DNA of 64,000 nucleotides from DAIDKA01 sp035487155 (GTDB taxonomy: Bacteria; Pseudomonadota; Gammaproteobacteria; Steroidobacterales; Steroidobacteraceae), in contig DATHMK010000083.1 in assembly GCA_035487155.1 (NCBI GenBank), positions 1-64,000 on the forward strand, read 5' to 3'. The notes beneath the pieces were generated by a model. That model saw only the letters and a list, made by a program, of their open reading frames with translations. It was not told where the DNA came from and made no database searches. The position numbers were made by a program, and so were the translations under genes. Below are positions 29,457 to 38,966 of the stretch, piece after piece; the first letter of the stretch is position 1; the number at the start of each line of letters is the position of its first letter.

Positions 29457-30776
29457 ATGAGCGGGCAAGTGGCCTTCAAGGCGGATGCAACGGGTGCGGC
29501 TTCCCGCCTGTCAGGATATGCCGGGGAGAAGACGCCTCAGGATGTGGGCTATCTGCCCATATTCGTCTTCGCCCTGTTCTTTTTCTTCGGCGGCATCACC
29601 AGCCTCAACGACGTCATCATCCCGAAGCTCAAGGAACTGTTCACGCTTTCCTACGCCGAAGTGATGACGGTGCAGTCGGCATTCTTCGGCGCCTACTTCA
29701 TCATCTCGCTGCCGGCGGCGGCCATCGTGCGGCGTATCGGCTACATGCGCAGCGCCGTCGTGGGGCTGCTGCTGATGATGCTCGGGTGCCTGCTGTTCAT
29801 CCCCGCGTCCTCCTCGGCGCTGTTCAAGATGTTCCTGCTCGCACTGTTCATCGTGGCCGCCGGCATCACCGTGGTGCAGGTGGTCGCCAATCCGCTGATA
29901 TCGCTGCTCGGGCCGCCGGCCACGGTGCACAGCCGTCTCACCTTTGCGCAGGCCTTCAATTCACTGGGCACGACCATTTTTCCGTATCTGGGATCGGCGC
30001 TGATTCTCGGCTCACTCTCGACGGTGGATCCCAAGAGCCTCTCGGGTGCGGCGCTGATGAGCTACCGCGTGCAGGCCACGCATGTCATCGGCGGCACCTA
30101 CTTCGGGCTGGCGGTGACCTTGCTGGGGCTGGCGAGCCTGGTGTGGTGGTATCGCAATCACCTGCAGGAACAGCGCGCCGCCGGCAGCAGCTGGCGCGAG
30201 GCACTGGGACTGCTGCGGGTGCCGAGATTCATCTTCGGGGCAAGCTGCATCTTCCTGTATGTGGGCGCGGAAGTGGCGATCGGGTCCCTGATCGTCAACT
30301 ACCTGATGCAGACGGATGTGCTGGGGCTTGGGCAAAAGGCCGCTGGCGAACACGTGCCGCTGTATTGGGGCGGCGCCATGGTCGGGCGCTTCATCGGCTC
30401 GTACCTGCTGCGACTGTTCTCGCCCGGCAAGATCCTGGCCGTGGCGGCGGCGGGCGTCATGAGCCTGCTGTTGATCTCCTCGCACACCACCGGTGCCGTG
30501 TCCGGCTGGTCGCTGCTTGCGATCGGTCTGTGCAACTCCATCATGTTCCCGACCATCTTCTCCCTGGCCTCCGAGGGTTTGGGCCCGCGTTCGGCATCGG
30601 CCTCCGGCATCATCGCCGTCGCCATCGTCGGGGGCGCCGTGATTCCACCGCTGACCGGCCATGTGGCGGATCTGTTCAGCCTCAGAACCGCGCTCCTGGT
30701 GCCCGGGATCTGCCATGTCGGCATCCTCGCCTACGGGCTGTACGCGCGACGGCCGGCCGCTGCCGTGTCCGCCTGA
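29457..30776 (+). CDS. FHS-family sugar:H+ symporter (glucose/galactose/fucose permease type)
   Basis: A 439-residue, 12-helix MFS transporter. The opening FALFFFFGGITSLNDVIIPKLK near residue 40, and the QVVANPLISLLGP and LTFAQAFNSLGTTIFP stretches, are typical of the FucP/GluP/NagP branch (fucose:H+ symporter family). The substrate is probably glucose or a related hexose because glk precedes it by 30 bp; GlcNAc is possible given the operator type. The ribosome site GGAGGT at 29443 is strong. Confidence 0.88.
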   Translation: MSGQVAFKADATGAASRLSGYAGEKTPQDVGYLPIFVFALFFFFGGITSLNDVIIPKLKELFTLSYAEVMTVQSAFFGAYFIISLPAAAIVRRIGYMRSAVVGLLLMMLGCLLFIPASSSALFKMFLLALFIVAAGITVVQVVANPLISLLGPPATVHSRLTFAQAFNSLGTTIFPYLGSALILGSLSTVDPKSLSGAALMSYRVQATHVIGGTYFGLAVTLLGLASLVWWYRNHLQEQRAAGSSWREALGLLRVPRFIFGASCIFLYVGAEVAIGSLIVNYLMQTDVLGLGQKAAGEHVPLYWGGAMVGRFIGSYLLRLFSPGKILAVAAAGVMSLLLISSHTTGAVSGWSLLAIGLCNSIMFPTIFSLASEGLGPRSASASGIIAVAIVGGAVIPPLTGHVADLFSLRTALLVPGICHVGILAYGLYARRPAAAVSA

Positions 30777-30794
30777 GGCGGATGGGCCATCACG

Positions 30795-31688
30795 ATGTCC
30801 CGGGTCCTGGTGTTCGGCAGTATCAACATGGATCTGGTGGCGGAGACGAGCAAGTTTCCACGCCTTGGGGAGACCTTGGCGGGCGAGAGCTTTGCCACCC
30901 ACGCGGGCGGCAAAGGGGCCAATCAGGCGGTGGCCGCGGCGCGCCTGGGTGCCCAGGTCACCATGCTGGGGCGAGTCGGCAGCGACGCTTTCGGCAAGGA
31001 GCTCAAGGAGCGTCTGAACGCTGAGGGCGTGGCCACCGGGTGGGTCCAAGAAACGCCGGGCGTCGCCACCGGGATTGCCGCGATCACCGTGTGCAACGCC
31101 GACAACGCCATTGTCGTGGTGGCGGGGGCCAATGCGCGATTGAGCCCCGCCGATCTGGATCTGGCGGAGTCGGCCTTTGCCGAAGCCGATGTGGTGCTCG
31201 CGCAGCTGGAAGTGCCGCTCGCCACCGTCGAGCATGGTGCGGAACTGGCGGCGCGCTACCACAAACCCTTCGTCCTGAACCCGGCGCCTGCCGTGCCGCT
31301 GCCGGTGCGTCTGCTGGCGCGCTGTACCTTGATCACCCCCAATGAGTATGAACTGGCCACCGCGCTGGCGGCACCCGATCTGGGCTGGCGGGAGCTGCTC
31401 ACGCGCCTGCCGGGCCGGGTGGTGCTGACCAAGGGGGCCGAGGGCGCGTATTTCACCGATGCGGGCGGAGTGCTGCGCCATCAGCGCGGCTTTGAGGCCA
31501 AGCCGCTCGACACTACCGGCGCCGGTGACACCTTCAACGGCGCATTGGGCGCCTTCTGGGACTTGGGACTCGCCGAGGCGGTGCGCCGCGGCTGCGCGGC
31601 GGGCGCGATTTCGGTGAGCCGGCGCGGCGCGCAGGACAGCATGCCGACGCTCGCCGAGCTCACTGCACTCCTGGAGCGCAGGCCGTGA
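30795..31688 (+). CDS. rbsK: ribokinase
   Basis: PfkB-family kinase that phosphorylates ribose to ribose-5-phosphate (297 residues; E. coli 309). Signatures are GGKGANQAVAAARLG near residue 39 (PfkB signature 1) and DTTGAGDTFNGALGAF near 240, with the catalytic Asp in GAGD. FGSINMDLV at the N-terminus is the usual first strand. The TGA overlaps the GTG of rbsD. Its product feeds RpiA and Tkt, both encoded in this window. Confidence 0.92.
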   Translation: MSRVLVFGSINMDLVAETSKFPRLGETLAGESFATHAGGKGANQAVAAARLGAQVTMLGRVGSDAFGKELKERLNAEGVATGWVQETPGVATGIAAITVCNADNAIVVVAGANARLSPADLDLAESAFAEADVVLAQLEVPLATVEHGAELAARYHKPFVLNPAPAVPLPVRLLARCTLITPNEYELATALAAPDLGWRELLTRLPGRVVLTKGAEGAYFTDAGGVLRHQRGFEAKPLDTTGAGDTFNGALGAFWDLGLAEAVRRGCAAGAISVSRRGAQDSMPTLAELTALLERRP

Positions 31689-32107
31689 AACGACACGGCC
31701 ATCTGAATCGCGAGGTGAGCCGGGTGCTGGCGCGCATGGGCCACACCGACAGTGTGGTGATCGCCGATTGCGGCCTGCCGGTACCCGAGGGCGTCGAGTG
31801 CATCGATGTGTCGATCGCCCGCGGCGAGCCGGCCTTTGTCCGGGTGCTCGACAGCGTACTGGCGGACTTCAAGGCCGAGCGGGCCGTGTTCGCAACCGAG
31901 GCCAAGGAATTCAACCCCGCCGTCGCCGCGCGTGCCTCGCTGCTGTCGACGCAGCAGGTGCTGGTGGAGTTCGTGACGCACGAGACCTTGAAGGAGCTCA
32001 CGCGACACGCGCGGGCCGTGATCCGAACCGGTGAGGCCACGACCTTCGCCAACGTGGTGCTGTATTCAGGCGTGATCTTTGGTGATGCGCACCAGGGCCG
32101 CTCATGA
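31685..32107 (+). CDS. rbsD: D-ribose pyranase / RbsD-FucU family protein
   Basis: A cytoplasmic mutarotase that interconverts ribose pyranose and furanose forms, easing phosphorylation. It has 140 residues (B. subtilis RbsD 131). The N-terminal pattern LNREVSRVLARMGHTD holds the family's catalytic His20. The C-terminal FANVVLYSGVIF corresponds to the active-site Tyr/Asn region of RbsD. It starts with GTG overlapping rbsK and overlaps rbsA by 4 bp. Confidence 0.9.
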   Translation: MKRHGHLNREVSRVLARMGHTDSVVIADCGLPVPEGVECIDVSIARGEPAFVRVLDSVLADFKAERAVFATEAKEFNPAVAARASLLSTQQVLVEFVTHETLKELTRHARAVIRTGEATTFANVVLYSGVIFGDAHQGRS

Positions 32108-33594
32108 ACCTCGCCATGAAGGGCATCGTCAAGTCCTTCGGCCCGGTACGGGTGCTGGAGAGCGTGGATTTTGCGCTCGCCGGCGGGGAGATCCACGCCC
32201 TGGTCGGGGAGAACGGCGCCGGCAAGTCGACCCTGATGAAAATACTCTCCGGTGCCTACCTCCTGGATGGCGGCAGCATCGAAATCGACGGCACACCGGT
32301 CACGATCCGTTCCACCCGCGATGCGGAGGCGCTGGGTATTGCGATCATCCACCAGGAGCTGAACATGATTCCGCAGCTCTCGGTGATGGACAACCTGTTC
32401 CTGGGTCGCGAGCCGAATCACCTGGGTGTCATCGCGCGCGGCCGCATGCAGGCCGAAGCCGCGCGCTGGTTGAGCAAGGTCGGTGCCGGGCGCATCGATC
32501 CGCATCAGGAGGCCGGCAAGCTCTCCATCGGCTTGCAGCAGCTGGTGGAGATCGCCAAGGCGCTGTCGCTGAATGCGCGGCTGCTGATTATGGACGAACC
32601 CACCGCCTCGTTGACCGAGCGGGAAATCAGCACGCTGTTTGCCATCATGACCGACCTGAAGGCGCGCGGCGTGGGCATCGTGTACGTCTCGCACCGCATG
32701 GAGGAGATCTTCAAGATCTGCGATCGGGTTTCGGTGCTGCGCGACGGGCATTTCGTGGGCGAGCGCGCCGTGGCGCAGACCGGCTTTGATGAGATCGTGA
32801 AGCTGATGGTCGGGCGCGAACTGAAGGAACGTTTCCCCAAACGCGCGGTGCCGGTCGGTCCGGTGCGACTGCAGGTGGAGGATCTGAGCCATCCGGGCCA
32901 TATCCGCCATATCCATTTCGAGGTGCATGCCGGGGAGGTGCTGGGAGTGTCCGGCCTGATCGGCGCGGGCCGCAGCGACATCCTCAACACGCTGTTCGGG
33001 GTGACCCGCGGGACGACGGGGAAGGTGCTGCTGGATGCCAAGCCCCTGTCGATCCGGCGCCCCATTGATGCCATCGCGGCCGGCATCGGCTACGTCACCG
33101 AGGATCGCAAGAGCCAGGGCCTGGTGCTCGGGCTGTCGGTGCGCGAGAACGCGACGCTGGTACAGCTGAAGCATTACGCCCGCTTCGGCGTCATCCGGCG
33201 CCGGACCGAGGCGGCCGCCGTGAAGGCCCTGATGGCCGAGCTGCAGGTCCACGCCCGCGACGCCGAGATCGAGGTCAAAGCGCTGTCCGGCGGCAACCAG
33301 CAGAAGGTCGTGTTCGCCAAGTGGCTGGCGAAGCCGCCGAAGGTGCTGCTGCTGGATGAGCCCACGCGCGGCGTGGATGTGGGGGGCAAGGCCGAGATCT
33401 ACCACATCATCAATCGCCTGGCGGCCGCGGGCACCGCCATCGTGATGGTCTCCTCCGAGCTGCCGGAGGTGATGGCCATGAGCGATCGCATCCTGGTGAT
33501 GCGCGAGGGCCAGCAGGCGGGGATCTTCCCCGCCCAGGGCACCCCGCCCGAGCAGATCATGGCCGCGGCCACCGAGGCGCCGCCCGCATCATGA
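32104..33594 (+). CDS. rbsA: ribose ABC transporter, ATP-binding protein
   Basis: A 496-residue tandem ATPase of a CUT2-family sugar importer. Domain 1 (about 1-240) has GENGAGKST, signature LSIGLQQLVEIAK and Walker B LLIMDEPTASL. Domain 2 (about 250-496) has the degenerate P-loop GLIGAGRSD typical of RbsA, signature LSGGNQQKVVFAK and LLLDEPTRGVDVGGK. It overlaps rbsD and rbsC by 4 bp each. Confidence 0.95.
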   Translation: MNLAMKGIVKSFGPVRVLESVDFALAGGEIHALVGENGAGKSTLMKILSGAYLLDGGSIEIDGTPVTIRSTRDAEALGIAIIHQELNMIPQLSVMDNLFLGREPNHLGVIARGRMQAEAARWLSKVGAGRIDPHQEAGKLSIGLQQLVEIAKALSLNARLLIMDEPTASLTEREISTLFAIMTDLKARGVGIVYVSHRMEEIFKICDRVSVLRDGHFVGERAVAQTGFDEIVKLMVGRELKERFPKRAVPVGPVRLQVEDLSHPGHIRHIHFEVHAGEVLGVSGLIGAGRSDILNTLFGVTRGTTGKVLLDAKPLSIRRPIDAIAAGIGYVTEDRKSQGLVLGLSVRENATLVQLKHYARFGVIRRRTEAAAVKALMAELQVHARDAEIEVKALSGGNQQKVVFAKWLAKPPKVLLLDEPTRGVDVGGKAEIYHIINRLAAAGTAIVMVSSELPEVMAMSDRILVMREGQQAGIFPAQGTPPEQIMAAATEAPPAS

Positions 33595-34529
33595 CCGCGC
33601 AACAGAAGGCGACGCTGCAGAAATACGGTCCGCTGCTGGCCCTGGTGGTGGTGTGCGTCGGACTGTCGATCATGAGTCCGAGCTTCCTCACCTTGAGCAA
33701 TTCCTTTGATGTGATGCGCCAGGTGTCGATCAATGCGGTGATCGCCTTCGGCATGACCCTGTCGATCCTCCTGGGCGGCATCGACCTGTCCGTGGGCTCC
33801 ATCCTCGCCGTCTCCTCGGTGCTGGCGGCCATGACGATGAAGAGCGGCCATGATGCCGGCCTTGCCGCCGGCATCGCCCTGCTGGCCGGCGCGGCGATGG
33901 GATCGCTGAATGGGCTCGTCATTGCCAAGGGCAATGTGGCGCCCTTCATCGCCACCCTGGGCACCATGACCCTGCTGCGTGGGCTGGCGCTGGTGCTCTC
34001 CAACGGCAGTCCGATCAGCGATTTCTCCAGCAATTTCTTCGCCATGCTCGGCGGCGGCTACGTGGCCCGGCTGATTCCCGTGCCCGTGGTGGTGATGCTG
34101 GTGATGTTCGCGGCGTTCTGGTTCGTGCTCACGCGCACCGTCTTTGGCCGTCACGTATATGCCACGGGCGGCAACGCCGAGGCCGCCACGCTTTCGGGCG
34201 TGAACACCGCCCGGGTACAGATCCTCGTCTACACCCTCTGCGGCGCGATGGCGGCACTGGCCGGGGTGATTCTCACCTCGCGCCTGGATTCGGCCCAGCC
34301 CACCGCCGGTGCGGGCTATGAGCTCGATGCCATCACCGCGGTGGTGCTCGGGGGCACCAGCCTGGCCGGTGGCCGCGGCTGGATCTTCGGCACCCTGGTC
34401 GGCGCCTTGCTGATCGGGGTGCTCAACAACGGTTTGAATCTCATGGGCATGTCCGCGTTCTACCAGCAGGTCGTCAAGGGCGCGGTGATTCTGTTGGCAG
34501 TGCTGCTGGATCGCGGCGGGAAAACCTAG
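33591..34529 (+). CDS. rbsC: ribose ABC transporter, permease protein
   Basis: The membrane subunit of the CUT2 importer, 312 residues with about nine or ten helices (E. coli RbsC 321). MTLSILLGGIDLSVGSILAVSSV near residue 55, and ITAVVLGGTSLAGGRGWIFGT near 247 (the EAA-like coupling loop), are characteristic. It overlaps rbsA by 4 bp. The TAG is followed by the rbsB ribosome site. Confidence 0.95.
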   Translation: MTAQQKATLQKYGPLLALVVVCVGLSIMSPSFLTLSNSFDVMRQVSINAVIAFGMTLSILLGGIDLSVGSILAVSSVLAAMTMKSGHDAGLAAGIALLAGAAMGSLNGLVIAKGNVAPFIATLGTMTLLRGLALVLSNGSPISDFSSNFFAMLGGGYVARLIPVPVVVMLVMFAAFWFVLTRTVFGRHVYATGGNAEAATLSGVNTARVQILVYTLCGAMAALAGVILTSRLDSAQPTAGAGYELDAITAVVLGGTSLAGGRGWIFGTLVGALLIGVLNNGLNLMGMSAFYQQVVKGAVILLAVLLDRGGKT

Positions 34530-34543
34530 TGGAGAACCTGAGC

Positions 34544-35467
34544 ATGACTCGACTCATTGTCACTGTGATTGCGAGCCTGATGGCGCTGGTGGCCTGCTCC
34601 AATCAAGGACCGGATACCGGATCGGGCAGCGCAGCCACCGCAGAAGCTTCCGCCGTCACGGTCGGCCTGTCGATCTCGACCATGAACAATCCGTTTTTCG
34701 TCGCGCTGCGCGATGGCGCCGAACGCGAGGCGAAGCTGGTCGGCATCGAGCTGATCACGGTGGATGCGCAGAACGATCCGGCCAAGCAGATTGCCGGTGT
34801 CGAGGATCTGATTCAAAAAAAGGTGCCGGTGATCCTGTTGAACCCCACCGACTCGGATGCCGTGGCCAATGTGGTGAAGGAGGCGACCGCCGCGGGTGTC
34901 AAGGTGATCTCGCTCGACCGCGCCGTGAATGGCGCCGCGGTGAGTGCGCACATTGCCTCGGATAACGCCGCCGGCGGGCGCATGGCCGGGGAGTTTCTGC
35001 TGAAGAAGCTCGGCGGTAAGGGAAATCTGGTGGAGCTCGAGGGCATTCCCGGCTCCAGCGCCGCCCGCGAGCGCGGCGAGGGTTTCGCGGCGGCGATCGC
35101 CGGCCACGCGGACGTGAAGCTTATCGCGCAGCAGCCGGCGAACTTCGATCGCGCGCAGGGGCTCACCGTGATGGAAAACATTCTGCAGGCCAACAAGGAC
35201 ATCCAGGGAGTCTTCGCCCAGAACGACGAAATGGCCCTGGGTGCGCTGCGTGCGATCGAGGAGGCGGGCCTGAAGCAGGTGGCCATCGTGGGCTTCGATG
35301 CGACCCCGGATGCCGTGGCGGCCGTGAAGGCGGGCAGGCTCGCCGCCACCGTACAGCAGAAGCCCGAACTGATCGGCAAGATGGGCGTGGATGCGGCGAA
35401 GCTGCTGATCGAGGGCAAGCCGGTCGCGGCCAGCATCCCGGTGCCACTGGCTCTCGTGACTGAATAA
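34544..35467 (+). CDS. rbsB: ribose ABC transporter, substrate-binding lipoprotein
   Basis: A periplasmic-binding-protein-like domain of the sugar importer, 307 residues. The signal peptide ends in a lipobox LVAC with Cys18, so the protein is predicted to be membrane-anchored rather than free, unlike E. coli RbsB. Ligand-binding landmarks are STMNNPFFVALRDGAE near residue 45, DRAVNGAAVSAHIASDN and FAQNDEMALGALRAIEEAG. ATG 34544 has GGAG at 34531; the frame also begins at a GTG overlapping the rbsC stop. Confidence 0.92.
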   Translation: MTRLIVTVIASLMALVACSNQGPDTGSGSAATAEASAVTVGLSISTMNNPFFVALRDGAEREAKLVGIELITVDAQNDPAKQIAGVEDLIQKKVPVILLNPTDSDAVANVVKEATAAGVKVISLDRAVNGAAVSAHIASDNAAGGRMAGEFLLKKLGGKGNLVELEGIPGSSAARERGEGFAAAIAGHADVKLIAQQPANFDRAQGLTVMENILQANKDIQGVFAQNDEMALGALRAIEEAGLKQVAIVGFDATPDAVAAVKAGRLAATVQQKPELIGKMGVDAAKLLIEGKPVAASIPVPLALVTE

Positions 35468-35475
35468 GGGACGCC

Positions 35476-36153
35476 ATGGCACGCGAGGATGTGAGCTTCA
35501 TTTTCGATCTGGATGGGACGCTGGTGGACAGTGTTTACCAGCACGTGCTCGCCTGGCAGGAGGCGCTGCAGGCCGCGCACATCGATCTATCCATGTGGCG
35601 CGTACATCGCCGCATCGGCATGAGTGGCGGACTCTTCACCGGCATGCTGCTGCGTGAAGTGGATGTGGAGATCAGCCCGGCGCTGCTGGACACCTTGCAG
35701 AGCCACCACACCGAAGCCTATGCACGGCTGGTGCGCTCGGTCAGACCCCTCCCCGGGGCGCAGCGGCTGCTGGATCATCTGACCCGCAACAAGATCCCCT
35801 GGGCGATCGCCACCAGCGGCAAGGCCGACGTCGCGAAATTCAACCTGGATTTGCTGGGCGTCAAACCCAACTCGGTCCCCATCATCACTCGGGATGATGT
35901 GAAGCGGGCCAAGCCCGATCCGGATCTGTTCCTTGCCGCGGCGGAGCGGCTGCAGCTGGACATCACCGCAGCGGTGATCATCGGCGACAGCATCTGGGAC
36001 ATGCTCGCCGCCCGGCGCGCGCGCGGCCTGGGCGTGGGCGTGCTGTCCGGCGGCTACGGACAGGACGAACTGGAGCGCGCCGGCGCGATCCGGGTGTATG
36101 AGGATCCGGCGGATCTGCTCCGCCACATCGATGAGATCGGCGGCCGTACCTGA
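35476..36153 (+). CDS. HAD-superfamily sugar phosphatase / phosphomutase-like
   Basis: A 225-residue HAD hydrolase, subfamily I with a helical cap. Motif I FDLDGTLVDS near residue 10, motif II ATSGKAD near 115, motif III Lys in KRAKPDPDLF near 150, and motif IV GDSIWDMLAA near 172 are all intact. Substrates in this group are phosphosugars or phosphoglycolate, or the protein is a beta-phosphoglucomutase relative. Being 8 bp after rbsB and 48 bp before tal, a housekeeping role against phosphosugar build-up is likely but unproven. Confidence 0.8.
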   Translation: MAREDVSFIFDLDGTLVDSVYQHVLAWQEALQAAHIDLSMWRVHRRIGMSGGLFTGMLLREVDVEISPALLDTLQSHHTEAYARLVRSVRPLPGAQRLLDHLTRNKIPWAIATSGKADVAKFNLDLLGVKPNSVPIITRDDVKRAKPDPDLFLAAAERLQLDITAAVIIGDSIWDMLAARRARGLGVGVLSGGYGQDELERAGAIRVYEDPADLLRHIDEIGGRT

Positions 36154-36201
36154 CTGGCGGCCCGCACCTAACCCTTGGAAGGATTTTTGGAGAAGACACT
36201 C

Positions 36202-37290
36202 ATGCTAGCAACCCGACAACTCAGCAACGCCGGCCAAAGCATCTGGCTGGACAACATCACCCGCGACCTGCTCCTGACGGGCACTCTGGAGCGTTACATC
36301 CGCGATCTGTCCGTCACGGGCCTGACATCCAATCCCACCATATTCGACAAGGCGCTGCGCAGCGGCGCCGCCTACGATGCGACGCTGCGCGCCGGCACGC
36401 AGTCGGGCAGCTCGCATGAGGAGTTGTTTTTCCAGCTGGCGCTGGAGGACATCACCCGCGCCGCGGACCTGTTCCGTCCCATCCACGAGCGCAGCACCGG
36501 GGTCGACGGCTGGGTGTCCCTGGAGGTGTCCCCGCTGCTGGCCGCCGATACCAAATCCACCCTCGCCCAGGCGAAGGATCTGCACGCGCGGGCCAAGCGC
36601 TCGAACCTCTTCATCAAGATTCCCGGGACCCCGGATGGGCTGGCTGCGATCGAGGAGGCGATTTTCGCCGGCATCCCGATCAACGTGACGCTGCTGTTCT
36701 CCGCGCAACAGTACCGGGCGGCCGCCGATGCCTGGCTGCGGGGCGTGGAGCGACGCATCGACGCCGGCCTGAATCCCAACATCGGGTCGGTGGCCTCGGT
36801 GTTCGTCAGCCGCTGGGATGTGGCAGTGGTGGGCAAGGTACCCGCGGCCCTTGAGAACACGCTGGGCATTGCCGTGGCCCATGACTGCTACAAGGCCTAC
36901 TCACAGCTGCTCGCCAGCAGCCGCTGGCGCCGTGCGCTCAATGCCGGCGCCCGGCCGCAGCGACTGCTGTTCGCCAGTACCGGAACCAAGGACCCCAAGG
37001 CGCCCGACAGCCTCTATGTGGCGGGGCTTGTGGCCCCCTTGACCGTGAACACCATGCCGGAGGGCACGCTGCAGGCCTTCGCGGCCCATGGGGAGCTCGG
37101 TCCGGAGCTGGCGCCCGACGGCGGGGACTCTGGCTGGGTGCTGGAGCAATTCTCCCGCAGTGGGCTGGATCTGCAGGCCCTCGCGGCGCGCCTTCAGGAA
37201 GAGGGCGCAGCGGCTTTCGTCAAATCGTGGACGGACCTGCTGGGCGTCATTGCCGCCAAGGTCCCCGCACCCGTCAAGGAGATTGCATGA
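36202..37290 (+). CDS. tal: transaldolase
   Basis: Transfers a dihydroxyacetone unit between sugar phosphates in the non-oxidative pentose phosphate pathway. The product is 362 residues, the longer transaldolase form often found next to, or fused to, Pgi. The Schiff-base Lys is in RSNLFIKIPGTPDG near residue 140. SIWLDNITRDL and TSNPTIFDKAL at the N-terminus and INVTLLFS are family motifs. ATG 36202 has GGAG at 36189; an in-frame TTG at 36175 is not preferred. It overlaps pgi by 4 bp. Confidence 0.95.
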   Translation: MLATRQLSNAGQSIWLDNITRDLLLTGTLERYIRDLSVTGLTSNPTIFDKALRSGAAYDATLRAGTQSGSSHEELFFQLALEDITRAADLFRPIHERSTGVDGWVSLEVSPLLAADTKSTLAQAKDLHARAKRSNLFIKIPGTPDGLAAIEEAIFAGIPINVTLLFSAQQYRAAADAWLRGVERRIDAGLNPNIGSVASVFVSRWDVAVVGKVPAALENTLGIAVAHDCYKAYSQLLASSRWRRALNAGARPQRLLFASTGTKDPKAPDSLYVAGLVAPLTVNTMPEGTLQAFAAHGELGPELAPDGGDSGWVLEQFSRSGLDLQALAARLQEEGAAAFVKSWTDLLGVIAAKVPAPVKEIA

Positions 37291-38945
37291 CCGCCCAGAC
37301 ATTGCCGCTGACGCGGCGCGCCGCCTGGCAGAAGCTGCAGGCGCACTTCAAAGAAATAGGGGCCCGCCACCTGCGGGAGCTGTTCGCCGCCGATCCCGAG
37401 CGCGGTGAGCGCCTGACCCTGGAGGCCGTGGGCATTTATCTGGACTACTCGAAGAACCGCATCACCCCTGAGACGGTGCCGCTGCTGGTGCAGCTTGCGG
37501 AGGAATCAGGCCTGCGCGAGCGCATCGATGCCATGTTTGCCGGCGAGCCCATCAATGTGTCCGAGCACCGCTCGGTGCTGCACGTGGCGTTGCGGGCGCC
37601 GCGCACGTCATCGATACGGGTCAACGGACGGGATGTGGTGCCCGAAGTGCACGCGGTGCTGGACCGCATGGGCGCCTTCGCCGAACAGGTGCGCAGCGGT
37701 GCCTGGAGAGGACACACCCACCAGCCCATCACGGCGGTGGTGAACATCGGCATCGGCGGTTCGGACCTAGGCCCGGTGATGTGCTACGAGGCCTTGAAGG
37801 CCTACAGCCAGCGCGAACTGACCTGTCGCTTTGTTTCCAATGTCGATGGCACAGACCTGGTGGAGGCCATCCGGGACCTGGATCCGGCGCAGACCCTGTT
37901 CATCGTCTCCTCCAAGACCTTCACCACCCTTGAGACCATGACCAATGCCGCCGCGGCGCGTGCCTGGCTGATCGAGGGCCTCGGGGGCAATGAGAAGGCC
38001 GTGGCGCGGCATTTCGTTGCGGTCTCGACCAACGCCACGGAGGTGAAAAAGTTCGGGATCGACACCGCCAACATGTTCGAGTTCTGGGACTGGGTCGGCG
38101 GGCGCTACTCCATGGACTCGGCCATCGGCCTGTCGGCGATGCTGGCCATCGGCGCGGACCATTTCCGCGAAATGCTCGAAGGCTTCCACGAGATGGACGT
38201 GCATTTTCGCACCGCGCCCTTCGCCCAGAACCTGCCGGTCCTCCTGGGCCTGCTGGGCATCTGGTACAGCAACTTCTTTGGCGCCGAGACCGTCGCCGTA
38301 CTGCCCTACGAGCAGTACCTGAAGCGCTTCCCCGCCTACCTGCAGCAGCTCACCATGGAGAGCAACGGCAAGCACGTGACACTGGCGGGCGATCCGGTGA
38401 GCTACAAGACCGGGCCGATCTATTGGGGCGAGCCGGGAACCAATGGCCAGCACTCGTTCTATCAGCTGCTGCACCAGGGCACCCATCTCATTCCCTGCGA
38501 CTTCATCGCCTTTGCCGAACCGCTGAATATTCTCGGCGAGCAGCATCAGCTGCTGTTGGCCAACGTGCTGGCGCAGGCCGAGGCCTTGGCCTTCGGCAAG
38601 ACCAGCCAGCAGGTGCAAGCCGAGGGCACGGCGCCCGCCTTGGTGCCGCACCGGGTATTCGAGGGCAACCGGCCTTCCAATACGCTGCTGCTGGAGCGTC
38701 TGACGCCGCGCACCCTGGGCCGGCTGATCGCCCTGTATGAACACAGCGTGTTCACCCAGGGCACGGTGTGGCAGATCGATTCCTTCGATCAATGGGGGGT
38801 GGAACTTGGCAAGGTGCTGGCCAAGCGCATCCTGCCCGAGCTGGGCCGGGGCGCGGCGGCGGCGCTCGATCACGACAGTTCCACCAACACGCTGATTCGT
38901 AGACTCAGATACGCGCGCAGCGAGCGCGTCGCGAAGAGTTCCTAG
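37287..38945 (+). CDS. pgi: glucose-6-phosphate isomerase
   Basis: Interconverts glucose-6-phosphate and fructose-6-phosphate. The 552-residue product (E. coli 549) has GIGGSDLGPVM near residue 155, FIVSSKTFTTLETMTN, the catalytic Glu in GGRYSMDSAIGLSA, and KHVTLAGDPVSYKTGPIYWGEPGTNGQHSFYQ in segments ending in the conserved His. GKVLAKRI is near the C-terminus. ATG 37287 overlaps the tal stop. Gene order tal-pgi mirrors natural Tal-Pgi fusions known in other bacteria. Confidence 0.97.
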   Translation: MTAQTLPLTRRAAWQKLQAHFKEIGARHLRELFAADPERGERLTLEAVGIYLDYSKNRITPETVPLLVQLAEESGLRERIDAMFAGEPINVSEHRSVLHVALRAPRTSSIRVNGRDVVPEVHAVLDRMGAFAEQVRSGAWRGHTHQPITAVVNIGIGGSDLGPVMCYEALKAYSQRELTCRFVSNVDGTDLVEAIRDLDPAQTLFIVSSKTFTTLETMTNAAAARAWLIEGLGGNEKAVARHFVAVSTNATEVKKFGIDTANMFEFWDWVGGRYSMDSAIGLSAMLAIGADHFREMLEGFHEMDVHFRTAPFAQNLPVLLGLLGIWYSNFFGAETVAVLPYEQYLKRFPAYLQQLTMESNGKHVTLAGDPVSYKTGPIYWGEPGTNGQHSFYQLLHQGTHLIPCDFIAFAEPLNILGEQHQLLLANVLAQAEALAFGKTSQQVQAEGTAPALVPHRVFEGNRPSNTLLLERLTPRTLGRLIALYEHSVFTQGTVWQIDSFDQWGVELGKVLAKRILPELGRGAAAALDHDSSTNTLIRRLRYARSERVAKSS

Positions 38946-38966
38946 CCACTCACATTGGAGACTACC

